From the NCBI GenBank assembly GCA_942159475.1, contig OW804095.1, forward strand, positions 87,743,740-87,807,739: DNA of 64,000 nucleotides. The letters run 5' to 3'. Every line of letters begins with the position of its first letter. Positions within the stretch are counted from its first letter, which is position 1. A program made the position numbers and the translations under genes. This DNA is from Sthenelais limicola. Taxonomy: Eukaryota; Annelida; Polychaeta; Phyllodocida; Sigalionidae. The notes under the pieces are model-generated. The model did not search any database. It was given only the letters and a program-made list of their open reading frames with translations, and was not told the origin of the DNA. Shown one piece after another: positions 12,286 to 23,275 of the stretch.

Positions 12286-14089
12286 GCCCATGCACACAGA
12301 CACGATTTCGGCCCACGAATTGCCCACACGAATGCTTGTGGCCAAAAAACCGTAAAACTTTGTGGATTGAAATTTCGTGGCCGTGTGGGTTGCCACGATT
12401 CATCGTGAAAAGTCACGAGTTTTCGTGTAAAGTTTGTGAGCCATTTTTCGTCAATTTTTTACCCACACCTCCACAAATTTCAATGTTCACGAATTCTTTT
12501 CTTTCGTGGATGCCGTTTTTTTTTCTAAGTCCAAATAATTATAGTGATTCTTGGCTGTGTGCGTATGGTCACGAATGTTTGTGCTTTCAACATTAGTCTC
12601 TACGACAGTTCGTGGATGCTGCCATGGCAATCCAATTGTTGTGGCAGCATCCACAAACTGTTGTGGCGGCAATGGATTATAGTTCCACACGAAATGGTAG
12701 ATGGCGTAAACATTAATTTTCGGCCTTGGTATTATGACCATATTATGAATAATTTTAGTACATGTTGAAACAAAGGCTGCTGTAATTGCATATGGCCATT
12801 TCCACCAATTTGACAACATTTGGCCCCCTAGACCCCCCCTAGGTACCCAAAAATAAATTTTACACTAATCAGTTGAGTTGGTATTTTTTATCAACCTTAT
12901 ATATATGCACATTGAACCACAATGTATGGAACAATTCTGATTATTAGTTATTTTTTTTACAGGGGGGTCGAAAAATAGCTCACAAATATGGAAAAATTGC
13001 CAAAAATAACATGTCTCCTACCTTCGGCCTATGTGAATAAGAATATAAAATGCAAGCAAAGTTAATAATTGTATTTTATTTGCCATCATATTATATAATT
13101 ATGTATAGATAAAGACTCAGAAAATGATATAAAATGATTATGAAAGTAAATGTGTATAAATCCATCACAAATCGAACTGGGGAAAAGGTATATATTTTTT
13201 GCTTCACTTCTGTGCTTTGCCTAACAAAGTAAGGAAATAAATGGGGATAAAATTTGGAAATAAATAAAACAAAATATGCACATACTGTATTGAACTATAT
13301 TGTACCTGATATAGCTCGGCATAAGGGTGATAATGCTTTTTAGTTTGTGAAAATATTCTAACTAGAAGAAAAGTTACTGCCAAATAACATTTTGTGAAGG
13401 TAAATCTGAGAGCAAAAAACGGTAGGAGACAGCAAGGGCGACGGTAGGAATCTTGATATACATAGACTGGTATTAAGCAAACAAAATCATTAATAAAGGT
13501 CCAATTTAAAGTTTATTATCAATTAAATAATTAATACACTAAAAACCCTAAAATGAGGACGACGGTAGGATACAAAGTCTGCTGTTCCAGTGATTTTTGA
13601 AATCATGTTATTTTTTGCCTATGAGTCATGAAAATCGAAAATTAAATTTATACATCTGATGTTCTATACTTTTTTTAACCCAATGCATTTTATCATTATT
13701 CAACATCATTGGATAATTTTCATTTTTTTTTTAGATTTCTCCTTCTTAAGCAACTAGGGCGACGGTAGGATACAGAGGGGGGTACCCACTTCTTTCTTTT
13801 CCAATTTTCTATGGCTTTCACCCTAAAATTAATTTTTTTTTCGATTTGTTTTTACACAAATCATCTACACGTAACCTACTATCATGACAAATAAAGAAAA
13901 TGATTGAATTTATATGATTATTTAAAAATTCAGCAATTCCATGGTACATTGACAGTAAAAAAAATAGTAATAAAAAAAAAATCAGGTAAAATGGTCAAAA
14001 ATGTTGTTCCACAGGTTATAATTAGATCCACAAGTAATCGTGAGTCCCAATTTCGTGGCAGATTTTAATTTGTGTCTGTGTGCGTAGGC
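12286..14089. mobile_element. Non-autonomous TIR DNA element, about 1.8 kb
   Basis: The left end GCCCATGCACACAGACAC and the reverse complement of the right end (GCCTACGCACACAGACAC) match at 16 of 18 positions, giving terminal inverted repeats about 1.8 kb apart. Just inside the left end are alternating CACGAA/TTCGTG words, and the right end carries ATTTCGTGGC. I find no transposase: the open frames at 12167-12819 read both strands of these palindromic words. Internally GACGGTAGGA recurs at about 13438, 13559 and 13758, with a shorter ACGGTAGGA at 13420. No clear target-site duplication was found, so the superfamily is unassigned. Confidence 0.5.
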
Positions 14090-14151
14090 GGAGTAGTTAG
14101 GGGAGTAGTTAGTTGTATCGACCTGACCATCCCGCGACTAAAAGCATTATT

Positions 14152-14256
14152 TCACCAGGTTTTGGTGCTCAAGGGGTGTTATTTTGACAAAATCTTGGTT
14201 ACGCCATGATTTAGCTCCTGTCAAAATAACACCCCCTCAGCACCAGAACCTCGTGA
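14152..14256. repeat. Imperfect 37-bp inverted repeat
   Basis: Arms 14152-14188 and 14220-14256 pair over 37 bp with about four mismatches around a 31-nt loop. The GGGGTGTTATTTTGAC part is perfectly complementary. It lies just outside the right end of the TIR element and may be a separate foldback insertion. Confidence 0.85.
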
Positions 14257-15704
14257 ATATTTTCTTTTTTTTCACGTTAAGTAACATCCCAATCTGTGGC
14301 ATTCACTCTATCTTTATGCTGCTCATTTATTCAATTTGAAGTATCTCATAACATGAGTAATTGTTTTTTACCTCAAATGATAAAACATACAAGAAGGCTA
14401 TCTCGTTTTTAGTAAGACCCACTGCAATAACCGTCTAACCTAACACTTTTGAATTGGAATGTAATGAGAATGATCTGGTATTGGGAGGTTCTGAATAGGA
14501 TAAATGACACCATGCATAATGCACTCGTGTACCCCTTGTGGCAGACGCATATCATATTAATCTGTTTTCTTGGGGGCCGTTGCATAACATATCAGTATTT
14601 AAGAATGTATTTCCCTAGCTACTTTACATCAGATTAAACCAAAACTATAGGCCAGTGAACCATGTATAGGTCCTCGCCACCGCTATCCACCTACAGAGTC
14701 AGCACAAGAACAACAAAAACTACCTTTCCATGCTAAGTTTCCGCTGGTAAGGAAACCTTAGGGAAGGAATTTGCTAGACAATGCCTATTATCATTCCTAC
14801 AATAAGAATTTCTTATCTATGCATGGACAAATGGCTCAGCCAGGAACATTTTAAGTAAGGATTTCTTATGCAAGAGTCGCCTGTTTTCGAGGATCAGCCT
14901 GTCCTGATAATTTAGCCATACAATTTATCTTTCCACTGTTCTCCATCAGTACAATTCCGCATCGCAGCAATACATCAACAGAAAACAAAGGTCTGTAATA
15001 TCCTAAAGAAATCTGACTTTCCGACCTTCAGACAGCAATGTCTTCGACGGCAATGGAGTGCAAAGCTTCGATTGGGAGGGAGGGCAGAGAGATTTGAATA
15101 AGAGAATGTGGCTTGGCTTACAGAACAAGATCTGCTGATATACAATGACTCCCTTGTGATAGGGTATAGGTCATTCAGGGTCCAGCGCCAGGACAGTTGG
15201 GTAATGATAAGACAAAGTTTTATGGGAGCCACAGACAGACCCATTCATCAAGCCATGAACAGCAATCTTTGTGCCATCGATTCTTCGCTGGATCTTATGA
15301 GGATTCTCACAGAACCGAGCCTCCCAAATGCACGGACAAAATTATGTTGATACAAACATAACGGCAGACGATATCAACTATCCATTTTTCCTTCAACATT
15401 AACATCGATTCCAAATAAATGTATCTATAGAGCTTGCTAGATATTTCCCATGCTTTAGATCTATATTCTCCAGGCAGCAGTTTTTATGTTCGCATTAGAC
15501 GATTGGACGTTACTTGATGAAATGCAAGGTCCCAGGAACGATAACACTCATAATAAACAATAAGTGGAGGAGGGGAAGCGAGAGAGGATGTTAGAAGTAG
15601 ATTAAGGGAATATAAATAATTCCATGGGGAGATGGTTTTCAGAAGTACATATGCATCCTGATGTGAAAGGTCAAGCTTGACCAACAGGAAAATATCGATT
15701 ACAC
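14257..15704. other. Non-coding stretch
   Basis: No gene recognised. The open frames around 14975-15350 have mixed composition but no motif, splice context or strand preference I can defend. Confidence 0.4.
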
Positions 15705-16326
15705 TGTAAAGAATTGGAATTCTTTTGGGTTAGTTTTACCAGCTAAATGGCCATCCCTGCCCCCTCCCTCTCCCCCCCTTCCCTCTGCCTGGGCCTTGGC
15801 CGCCACGCATGACCTGGGTGGAGAGGGGGAGGGAGGTAATGCTGGACACCTGTTGTTGTGTGTATACATGCTTGATTGTCTAGCAACCAGAAATAGAATT
15901 ACCTAGTGTTCCCGGCATTAAACTCATTAGTGGGTGGGGGGAAGGGACTGGGGGAGGGAGGGGACGCTTCATGCTTGGGTTAAGGGTAAGGGGAGGGGAG
16001 GGGGGGTTGAGAGCAAGGGGACCAACTATCATGTGAACAATGCATGGCCTTGGCATGGGAGAGAGCTTGGAGGTCAAGTTCATGGGGTAGAGGGATCCCT
16101 CTCAGCCAATCATGAGGGTACACGCCAGGGAAAGCATTGCTAGGACCCATTGTTACTGATGAATTGGTTAACATGTTTGACTATAAATAAAGGCCAAGCC
16201 AAAGCCATGCTATGCTTTAGACCCCTTGCTGCCTGGCCGAAGACTACTATCATCCGACTTCTCTGACTTCATCATTTTATACATAGAACACTGAATCTCT
16301 GGGCAAATTGCCATTGATCTCTCACA
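15705..16326 (+). mobile_element. Solo LTR, copy A
   Basis: The segment begins TGTAAAGAATTG and ends CTCACA, and is flanked on both sides by the 4-bp word ACAC (15701-15704 and 16327-16330), as expected of an integrase-made target duplication. It matches 61887-62419 in the same orientation. Shared blocks include the start, G-rich tracts near 15930-16010, AATGCATGGCC, the promoter-like TATAAATAAAG (about 16183) and CTCTGGGCAAATTGC near the 3' end. TG...CA ends, a TATA box two-thirds along and no internal coding fit an LTR left after recombination between paired LTRs. The family is unknown. Confidence 0.7.
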
Positions 16327-18394
16327 ACACAACCATGTGGGTTATTGTGCTTCATTTTCCATGCATTCCATTTTGAAAAATTTGAAGTATCACTATTCTT
16401 GATTCATTGTGCTTCGCCCACTTTCATAGATTTGAATAGGAATACCCTTGAATAGGATAGGTAGGACGGAAATGGGTGCATTGTGAACAAAACCAAGTGT
16501 GGTGTCTGTGGCCAGTATTGCTATCTGGCCTATACAACTGCACTGGGTACAGTGACAGAATAATCCACTAGGGGTTTTGCAGGACAGTGCTGTATATATA
16601 TATATATATATAATTATATATGTATACATGTATTCCCAATATAGAGCTCTTAAGGTCAATTGTATGCACTGCAGCCTTGTATTTGTAATTGCTACTGTAA
16701 AGTCTTATGTCACGTGTACTCAGTGTTACCTGTATATTATTATGCTAACACACTATTAAACTCGTTTATGGCTTATGGAAGAAGTAGGCTTCTGTCATAT
16801 TCTAAGTCAACGCTAAGCAAAATTAAGGCTTATCAAATTGGCTTATGGTAAACCACCCTCAAAGGTTTATAGGTAGTTTAAACCTTCTATCATAACGTCG
16901 CCATATTGTAAGCCAAAATTAGGCTTAAATATATATATATGCAATCTTATGTCTGGGTTTAGTAAGCCTGTGGCTTAACGACTAATAATATGACAGTTTT
17001 ACTTAACCGAGTTGTGTGTGTAGTAAAGGATGATAGCTGGCAAGGATAAAGGACCTGAGTTAGTTTTTCAGTCACTACACAAGCACATTAATCACTCAGA
17101 TCGAACAGAGACCACAGATGCCCAGACCTTATCCTTTTAGATATCAGCATCGGTTTCATTTTACCTTGTTTTTACATATTCAGGCATTTGTGACAATGAA
17201 TCAACCCAATCAGAGAAAAGCGATTTGGATCAAATAACAACTTTCTAGGTTATTTCACATTTGCATGCCATTAAATTTTCATTCCCAATTTTAATGGATC
17301 TCTTGCGCTCTAGTAGTGATTTGTTTACTTTCAGAGAAAAACCTCAAGTATTGAGGTAAGTGATAATGAAATATTAGCTTGCCAAATACCAGACCCCTGA
17401 TGTAACCTGGTGAATTGCCAGCTGGATCATTGCAAATGCACTTGTCAGAGATTTGTTTACAGATCGATCAAAGCCTTAATTGCGCTATGGGTCTTTTCAA
17501 ATAATCCCCAGTGTTCTGTGCGATTAGTTTCCTGTTGCAATGAAATGAAAAGCACGCCGTGATGATAATTTCATATTATTATTATATCTTATTAAGTCCC
17601 ATAGGTTTTATGACAATGGACATGCTCTTTTTTCATGAACATCAGCGAGGGAATGGTTGATAATGAACATATTCCAATGTTGACAGTAACATATTAAGTC
17701 TAATTCAGCTCATCATTGTCTTTCCCTGACGCTTTGGGGTAGTATACTGTCATCTAATACTGAAAGGCAAAATGCTAACGGGTGCTATACCCTACTCTTT
17801 CCGAACATTAGAGATGAATCTGTAATGTATAATAGTGCCATACACAGCTAAAGTATTATATACATATCCCAAAGTCCAGCGTAAGGCCAGTGTAAGAATC
17901 TAAGAGCATTTGCCCATAGGTTCGGTGTTGTATCAAGTAGAGCAGAAGTCAGAGGTTGATCGTCAATTAGCCAGGCAGCAAGGTCTGTCTATGGCGTGGC
18001 GTGAGCCTTTATTTATACAATAACATACTAATTAAGTCATTAGAGACAAAGAATTTCTAGCAATGCCTCCCTGGCGCTGTCCCCTTCTAATTGGCTGAGA
18101 GGTATTCCTCTATCACATGGACTGACCCTCCAGCTCTCCACCATGCCAGGATCAAAATAGATTTTATTTCCGCAATAAACATTTACAATTATCATAATAT
18201 CTTAATAAAGTTTTAAATATATTATATAATATAATATATAATATATAATATTATCAACATTGCTCTACAGGTATCTAATAATAATCATAACTGTACTGAA
18301 CTGCAGATTTGTGGGCACAAATTTACGAAATTCGGGAAAGAATCACAAGAACGAAAAGTATATGTTTCAGCTGGTTTTATTACCCAAGGTATAC
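16327..18394. other. Non-coding stretch with AT microsatellites
   Basis: No gene recognised. (TA)n runs lie at 16591-16613 and, mixed with TAATA, at about 18218-18254. Confidence 0.5.
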
Positions 18395-18745
18395 CATTAC
18401 AAAGGTAGTGTCTCTGAAACAGGGTGCTTAATTTGAACAACAGAAGTATCTCGGTCTGCGGCGCAGCCCAAGTCCGTAGTGTCAAGCAAAGACCGGATCC
18501 CCTTGCGGAGGTAGTTGTATCCTCCGCCTACCGCCCGTCGGAGGGTGTCTGCAGTGCTGTTGACACGATGACATATTGTCACCCTCTGAAGGAACCGGCC
18601 GGAACTGGTGGTCGTCTCCAGCTCTAGTAGAAGTGCCCCCACTGCCGTAGCCTGGTTGTAGGTGTAGTTGGACGGCAGCTTTGATGTTGTGATGTTTTGG
18701 GGGGCGGACCCACTACATAACCATTATATTTGTCAATACTCTTTG
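18395..18745 (-). CDS. Unrecognised open frame, possible exon
   Basis: A minus-strand frame of about 110 codons stays open through GC-rich, codon-like sequence in an AT-rich neighbourhood. Its residues include NITTSKLPSNYTYNQATAV, LLLELETTTSSGRFLQRVTI and RRAVGGGYNYLRKGIRSLLD, and it ends ...KHPVSETLPL at a TAA. I recognise no family. It lies just outside the left end of the Ngaro-type element on the opposite strand, so it is not part of it. It may be a host exon or part of another element's gene. Confidence 0.3.
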
Positions 18746-18870
18746 TCGGATCTACTTGAAACATTTAGTATTTGTACACTCATCGATGGTAGTTCTGAAT
18801 TTACATTAGTAAATATGATCAAATCTTTTGGTAATCCAGATAGCCCATTCTAGGGTCTGGCTAAAATATA

Positions 18871-18942
18871 TGTAATCGACCCATCGATGGAGATATTCCC
18901 GGTGATCCCAATTCCACGCCATGCCCACTCGTGACATCATAA
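18871..18942 (+). repeat. Split repeat A1 of the Ngaro element
   Basis: 72 bp starting TGTAATCGACCCATC. It matches A2 at 22919-22990 with three substitutions. It marks the element's left end. Confidence 0.9.
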
Positions 18943-19005
18943 CCCTTCTCATACACTTCAAAATTTTTTTTGAGAGTTGTGTGATCCTATATCTATTCGT
19001 TCAAG

Positions 19006-19794
19006 ATGGGTAAAGGAAAGTTGTGTGACAAGTGCGGCAAGGTACATGACAGTACTGATTGTGGATCTATTCCGAGTACAAGTGCTGAAGTTTCGGCGAT
19101 GGCAACTAGAATGACCAGCTTAGAAACTATGATGGGTACCATACTAACTACTCTTCAAGCAAAGCCTTCTGTATTAACCACTTCTACCGAGGATTCTGTG
19201 CAGTTTAATAGGCTTGCGACAAGCCCAGCTGAATCGATCTATGATGTGGGCGGGGCGCCAAGACTTTCTAGGAGGGATAGATCTCGTTCCAGGTCGCGGG
19301 CACGACTTCAACCCTTTGACCCAAAGAAGGATCTGGAAAAAGGTGAATCTATCGATTCTATTGAGAACCTATTGTCGATTAATTTGAAGCTGGTTGCTAA
19401 GTTAGCTAATGACAATCGTCCTATTGGTGAATTGTTGGGGGTCTTGAATCACTGTATCACCATTTGCGACAAGTCGGCCTCAAAAGTGTATTCGTTGAAG
19501 GCCAGTATTAATTATGATCAGGCTGTAAGATCGCGAGCTAACAATGTTGGGTTGGCTGCTTTCTCAGAAGTAAGACAAGAGGAGGTGTTACGCCATTTTT
19601 CATATGAGAATTCTAAGAAGGCTGTTACTTCAAAACCTATCAAAGCAGCTAGAGGAAAAGTCTGTTTTAAATTTAACAATCCCAGTGGCTGTCCGAAGAC
19701 TGCCACTACATGTGAATTTCCCCACAAATGCTCATCATGTGGGAGTGCCGAGCATAGTGTACGTTCCTGTTCATCTGCTAAAGCTAACAAATAG
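19006..19794 (+). CDS. Gag-like ORF1 of the Ngaro element
   Basis: 262 residues. The ATG sits in a strong context (TTCAAGATGGG). The N-terminus has a Cys/His cluster, CDKCGKVHDSTDC (residues 7-19). The middle has an Arg/Ser-rich basic patch (RRDRSRSRSRARLQPF, about residues 89-104) and a helical region. The C-terminus has a zinc-binding array, CFKFNNPSGCPKTATTCEFPH followed by CSSCGSAEHSVRSC (about residues 221-256), of the CCCH-plus-knuckle kind seen in DIRS-order gag proteins. It probably packages element RNA. The gene ends in TAG (19792-19794), and the pol frame continues in the same phase with no ATG nearby. Pol could therefore be made by stop-codon readthrough, or the TAG could be a mutation in a fused ORF. 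Confidence 0.8.
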   Translation: MGKGKLCDKCGKVHDSTDCGSIPSTSAEVSAMATRMTSLETMMGTILTTLQAKPSVLTTSTEDSVQFNRLATSPAESIYDVGGAPRLSRRDRSRSRSRARLQPFDPKKDLEKGESIDSIENLLSINLKLVAKLANDNRPIGELLGVLNHCITICDKSASKVYSLKASINYDQAVRSRANNVGLAAFSEVRQEEVLRHFSYENSKKAVTSKPIKAARGKVCFKFNNPSGCPKTATTCEFPHKCSSCGSAEHSVRSCSSAKANK

Positions 19795-21936
19795 GATGAG
19801 GAGGGTCGTGGAGAATTGACGAAACAAGTGTTTAATGTTAAAACGGGTTGTGATGGTGCAAATTTACCTGATGAGTATGTTTATGTCGACAAATCATTGG
19901 GTTACGAAGCTTTCCAAGATGGCGGCTATTGTTCCATACCGGAAGTATGCCATGGTAACTTGCCGGAAGTGGAGACATCGGAGAGTGTCATGGCGGCCAT
20001 GGACCCTCAATCTCAACTGAACTTGACTTCGACAAAATGTTTCTTCCCTATTATTCTCCCGGCCATTGACGAGACTAAGGATTTCGAAGGTGATTCTGTT
20101 TATTATGACATTCGTAATATTCTGACCAGTTTTGGAGAATGTGACAGTGATTTTACTGACGATTTTTGCCTTTTTGATTGCCCGGCTTCGCCAAAAGGGC
20201 GTGTCGTAAATGTTTACACTGGTTGTGCCCGAGGTCATTGTCAATGTGTACATCGCCTGGGTGGTAATGCTGGTCAATTAAAACCTTGTAGGTTCGCATA
20301 TTTATTGTTCTGTTTATGTGATGCTGACATTGCGACCTATATCGATGTTTTTTATGGTATTGTAGATGGTTTTGATGTAGTTGATACAGATGTAAAGCCA
20401 TATGTATGTGAGAACTATAATTCTATTTTAGACGATGTGTCAAAAAGTAAAATGGATGATATTATTTCTCATGAATTGTGTGAAGGGTTTGTATCTATAG
20501 CTGACGAACCTCCAACGTGTATCCACGCCCTAGGCGCAGTGCCTAAGCCTGACGGTGGTATACGCCCAATCACAGATTGTAGCAGACCTTTGGGGGTATC
20601 TGTCAATGATCATTGTTCATCGTTGGTGACCAAATTCTCGTACAAGTCCGTGGATGATGCTTTTCAACTCGTACAAGAGGGCTCCTACATGTCAGTCGTG
20701 GACATCAAGTCAGCTTATAGAGCTATACCTATTAACCCTGAGCATAGAAAGTATTGTGGTTTTAAATCGAATTTAGCTGGTGTTGACAATGTATTTATTG
20801 ACAATCGTTTATGCTTCGTCTTCGGACTGCGCCTTGTATATTTAACCATGTTTCCAACTTTTTTGCAACATGTATGAATGTATTGTTTAAATTTCCTGTC
20901 ATCAATTATTTGGATGATTTTTTTCGTCTGTGATGTTGACTATTCTGCTTGTACAATACACCGTGATACTATTATATGTGCATTGAGATTCTTGGGTTTC
21001 CATGTGGCGTGGAAAAAGGTTACTACCCCCTCTACCAACTCTACATATCTTGGTTTTTGCATAGATTCTGTGAATATGACTGTTTCTCTTCCGCAAGGGA
21101 AGGTAGAGAAATTATGCACCCTCGTCAATGAAGTGAAAGAATTAAAGTATTTCTCCAAACATCAATTAGAAACGTTCTGTGGGTATATCTCACATTGTGC
21201 CACAGTGTTCAAGGGAGGCAGAACTTTCTGTAGGAGATTCTTTGACTTGTACAAAGCTGTGATAATTAAACATTTGAAGAGGATTACCATCAGCCAGGAT
21301 GCTCGCAAAGATATTATGTGGTGGCTGGCCTTCTCAAAAATTTTTAATGGCATCAGCATGATAAATAAGCCTGAATATGGCGTGCCAATGATGTCAGATT
21401 CCTCTTCAAGAGGTTTCGGCGTGTTTCTGGGTGGTGATTGGGCAGCTGGGCCATGGAAAAATCATAATATGCCTGCTGCATCCATGTTTTCTGACCATAT
21501 TTACCCTACCCCAGAGGAGAGTGAACTAGCATCGAATATAAACATTCAGGAGCTCTACCCAGTTGTTATTGGTGTTAAGTGTTGGGCTTATTTGTTCAAG
21601 AATTCTACTGTGATTTGCTATATCGACAACACTCAGGTGATTGCTATGCTTAAAAATGGCACAAGCACAAGTACCCAATGCATGCAATGGCTATATGAAT
21701 TATATTGGACTTGCTTCATTTTTAACATAACTTTGAAGCCTTTTTACATTAAAACTGATTTTAATGTTGTGGCAGATGCTCTATCGAGGCTACCATACTT
21801 AAATGAATGTGACTCTATGCCTGATGTGCTTATAAACGCTGGGTTATGCTGTTTTTCTTCAAAATATTGTAGGGTTGGCGATATGGAAAGATCGAGTGAC
21901 CCAACTGAAGAATCGTTCATTAGCTCCAACCACTAG
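19795..21936 (+). pseudogene. RT/RNase H (pol) of the Ngaro element, damaged
   Basis: Copies element RNA to DNA and degrades the RNA strand. RT landmarks in order: HALGAVPKPDGGIRPITDC (about 20523), VVDIKSAYRAIPI with the first catalytic Asp (about 20695), FGLR (about 20824), then VINYLDDF with the catalytic YLDD (about 20901). The stretch from about 20832 to 20930 reads in another frame: several bases seem lost after FGLR, where the related copy at 32600 has FGLRCAPYIF, and the original frame returns just after YLDDF. A TGA (20875-20877) lies in the main frame there. RNase H follows with MSDSSSRGFGVFLG, NIQELYPVVIG, CYIDNTQVIAML and VADALSRLP. The frame opens directly after the gag TAG without an ATG. 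Confidence 0.85.
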
Positions 21937-22798
21937 GCAGCAGCATGAGAGACAATGGCGTCAGTTTGACAAGTTCACCCAGGATCATTCTACGCCTATC
22001 ACGCCCATCACACCTAGTAAACTATGTGCTTTTGCTGCATATCTCGCCTCCTATATGAAGCATTCATCTGTATCGACATACGTTTCTGGTGTCATTTCGC
22101 ACGCCAGGCACTTAGACTTGGACGCCCCTGCTTTATCTCACCCGAGCATTAAGGCTGTGTTAAGGGGAATTAATGCCCAATCGAGCTCCTCTTCGTCTCC
22201 GGCTCCTGCAATCACACCTGCCATACTCATGATTATGTATCGTCATTTGGACACCTCATCGTCTCTACATTTACTGTGTTGGGCGGCGTATATATTTATG
22301 TTCAGAACGTTGCTGAGAGTGATGCATATCGTGGACTCTCCTCATACTCTTAAACGCCAAGATATCACCTTTACTGATCTTGGGTGTAAAGTGAGAGTTC
22401 CTTCTTCAAAGACATCACATGCCCCCTTCTATATCTCATTGCATCCAACTACTTCCAAGCCCTTGTGTGCTGTGTATTGGGTGAAAAAACTTTTGACAAC
22501 TGGACTACCAGCTCTTGCCCAACTGTTTTCTTGCCCTGAGCATCCATGCTTCAACTACGAACATTTATCATCTCACCTATCGGATATTACCATCAGGGCA
22601 AGGGTGAACCTTCCCCTCACATCGCATTCCTTCTGTAGGGGAGGAGCTAGTTATTTGTCTTCCTTGGGCGTACCTACTGCCCAGATAAAAATCAGAGGGA
22701 ACTGGAAATCAGATATTGTGAATTCTTATATAATTCCTTCTTCATCCGACCAGGAACAGTCGGAAAAACGTGTGGTTAATGCATTGAATAATATTTAA
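21875..22798 (+). CDS. Tyrosine recombinase (YR) of the Ngaro element
   Basis: Up to 307 residues, overlapping the end of pol by 62 nt in another frame. No ATG marks the start, so it may be expressed by frameshifting or reinitiation. The N-terminal half is a helical DNA-binding core-binding domain (TTRQQHERQWRQFDKFTQDH). The catalytic half shows the expected set: Arg in FRTLLRVMH (about residue 148), Lys in SSKTSH (179), His and Arg in SHSFCRGGAS (251 and 255), Trp in GNWKS (277) and the nucleophile Tyr in NSYI (285). In this order of elements the enzyme integrates a circular DNA by site-specific recombination. The frame is uninterrupted and all catalytic residues are present, so this is the best-preserved gene of the element. 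Confidence 0.9.
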   Translation: MAIWKDRVTQLKNRSLAPTTRQQHERQWRQFDKFTQDHSTPITPITPSKLCAFAAYLASYMKHSSVSTYVSGVISHARHLDLDAPALSHPSIKAVLRGINAQSSSSSSPAPAITPAILMIMYRHLDTSSSLHLLCWAAYIFMFRTLLRVMHIVDSPHTLKRQDITFTDLGCKVRVPSSKTSHAPFYISLHPTTSKPLCAVYWVKKLLTTGLPALAQLFSCPEHPCFNYEHLSSHLSDITIRARVNLPLTSHSFCRGGASYLSSLGVPTAQIKIRGNWKSDIVNSYIIPSSSDQEQSEKRVVNALNNI

Positions 22799-22831
22799 CT
22801 GGATTTTTTCTCTTCTTCTGTGTTTGGCCTT

Positions 22832-22920
22832 TGGTGAAATAAACCTTGCATCTTGCTAGGTTTCTGACCACTCCCGACTTATTGTGCATTCTTCCAGTAT
22901 CAAGATCACCCCAGGACATG
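22832..22920 (+). repeat. Split repeat B1 of the Ngaro element
   Basis: 89 bp starting TGGTGAAATAAACCTTGCAT and ending CCAGGACATG. It matches B2 with two substitutions and contains AATAAA, a likely polyadenylation signal. Confidence 0.9.
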
Positions 22921-22990
22921 TAATCGACCCATCAATGGAGATATTCCCGGTGATCCCAATTCCACGCCACGCCCACTCGTGACGTCATAA
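22919..22990 (+). repeat. Split repeat A2 of the Ngaro element
   Basis: Copy of A1, starting within the last two bases of B1. The B1/A2 junction contains ACATGTAATCG, and the outer right end has ACATGTA, consistent with a recombinase core site around CATGTA. Confidence 0.9.
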
Positions 22991-23051
22991 AGGTAGTGCG
23001 ACAAGATAAAGATTTTCTCTTTTAATTCTGTAATTATTGTAACTTTTATTA

Positions 23052-23140
23052 TGGTGAAATAAACCTTGCATCCTGCTAGGTTTCTGGCCACTCCCGACTT
23101 ATTGTGCATTCTTCCAGTATCAAGATCACCCCAGGACATG
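23052..23140 (+). repeat. Split repeat B2 of the Ngaro element
   Basis: Second copy of B. It marks the element's right end and is followed by a (TA)n run. Confidence 0.9.
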
Positions 23141-23179
23141 TATATATATATATGCAAGTGAATAATGTCAGAGCAATGT

Positions 23180-23275
23180 CAGGGTGAAGCTGAAGATTGT
23201 GACTTATTTAAAGATGGAGACCTCAGGGAACTACCTTATTTCCCCCTGTGGCAGTAAGTAGCAGAGATGAACAGT
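23180..23275 (+). repeat. About 95-bp repeat, copy 1 (LINE 5' leader?)
   Basis: Segment from CAGGGTGAAGCT to GAGATGAACAGT. It recurs at 32898-32991 with scattered substitutions and shares TTGTGACTTATTTAAAGATG exactly. It directly precedes the NADAR-bearing LINE, so it is probably that family's 5' untranslated leader. Confidence 0.8.

Larger units (their letters stand above)
18871..23140 (+). mobile_element. Ngaro-type tyrosine-recombinase retrotransposon, structurally complete
   Basis: The element has the split direct repeats diagnostic of the Ngaro/PAT group of the DIRS order. A1 (18871-18942) is repeated as A2 (22919-22990), and B1 (22832-22920) is repeated as B2 (23052-23140), giving A1-coding-B1-A2-B2. 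The coding order is gag (19006), RT/RNase H (19795-21936) and tyrosine recombinase (to 22798). There is no LTR and no integrase; such elements are thought to replicate through a circular DNA intermediate inserted by the recombinase. I see no methyltransferase domain, as in Ngaro rather than DIRS1 elements. The RT has a small deletion with a compensating shift, so this copy is probably defective. Confidence 0.88.

Noticed and set aside
12167..12819. Overlapping ORFs on both strands
   Set aside because: They read alternating CACGAA/TTCGTG palindromic words at the left end of the TIR element and carry no domain.
20153..20401. Antisense ORFs over the Ngaro pol gene
   Set aside because: They are shadows of the RT frame: composition mirrors it and no motif is present.
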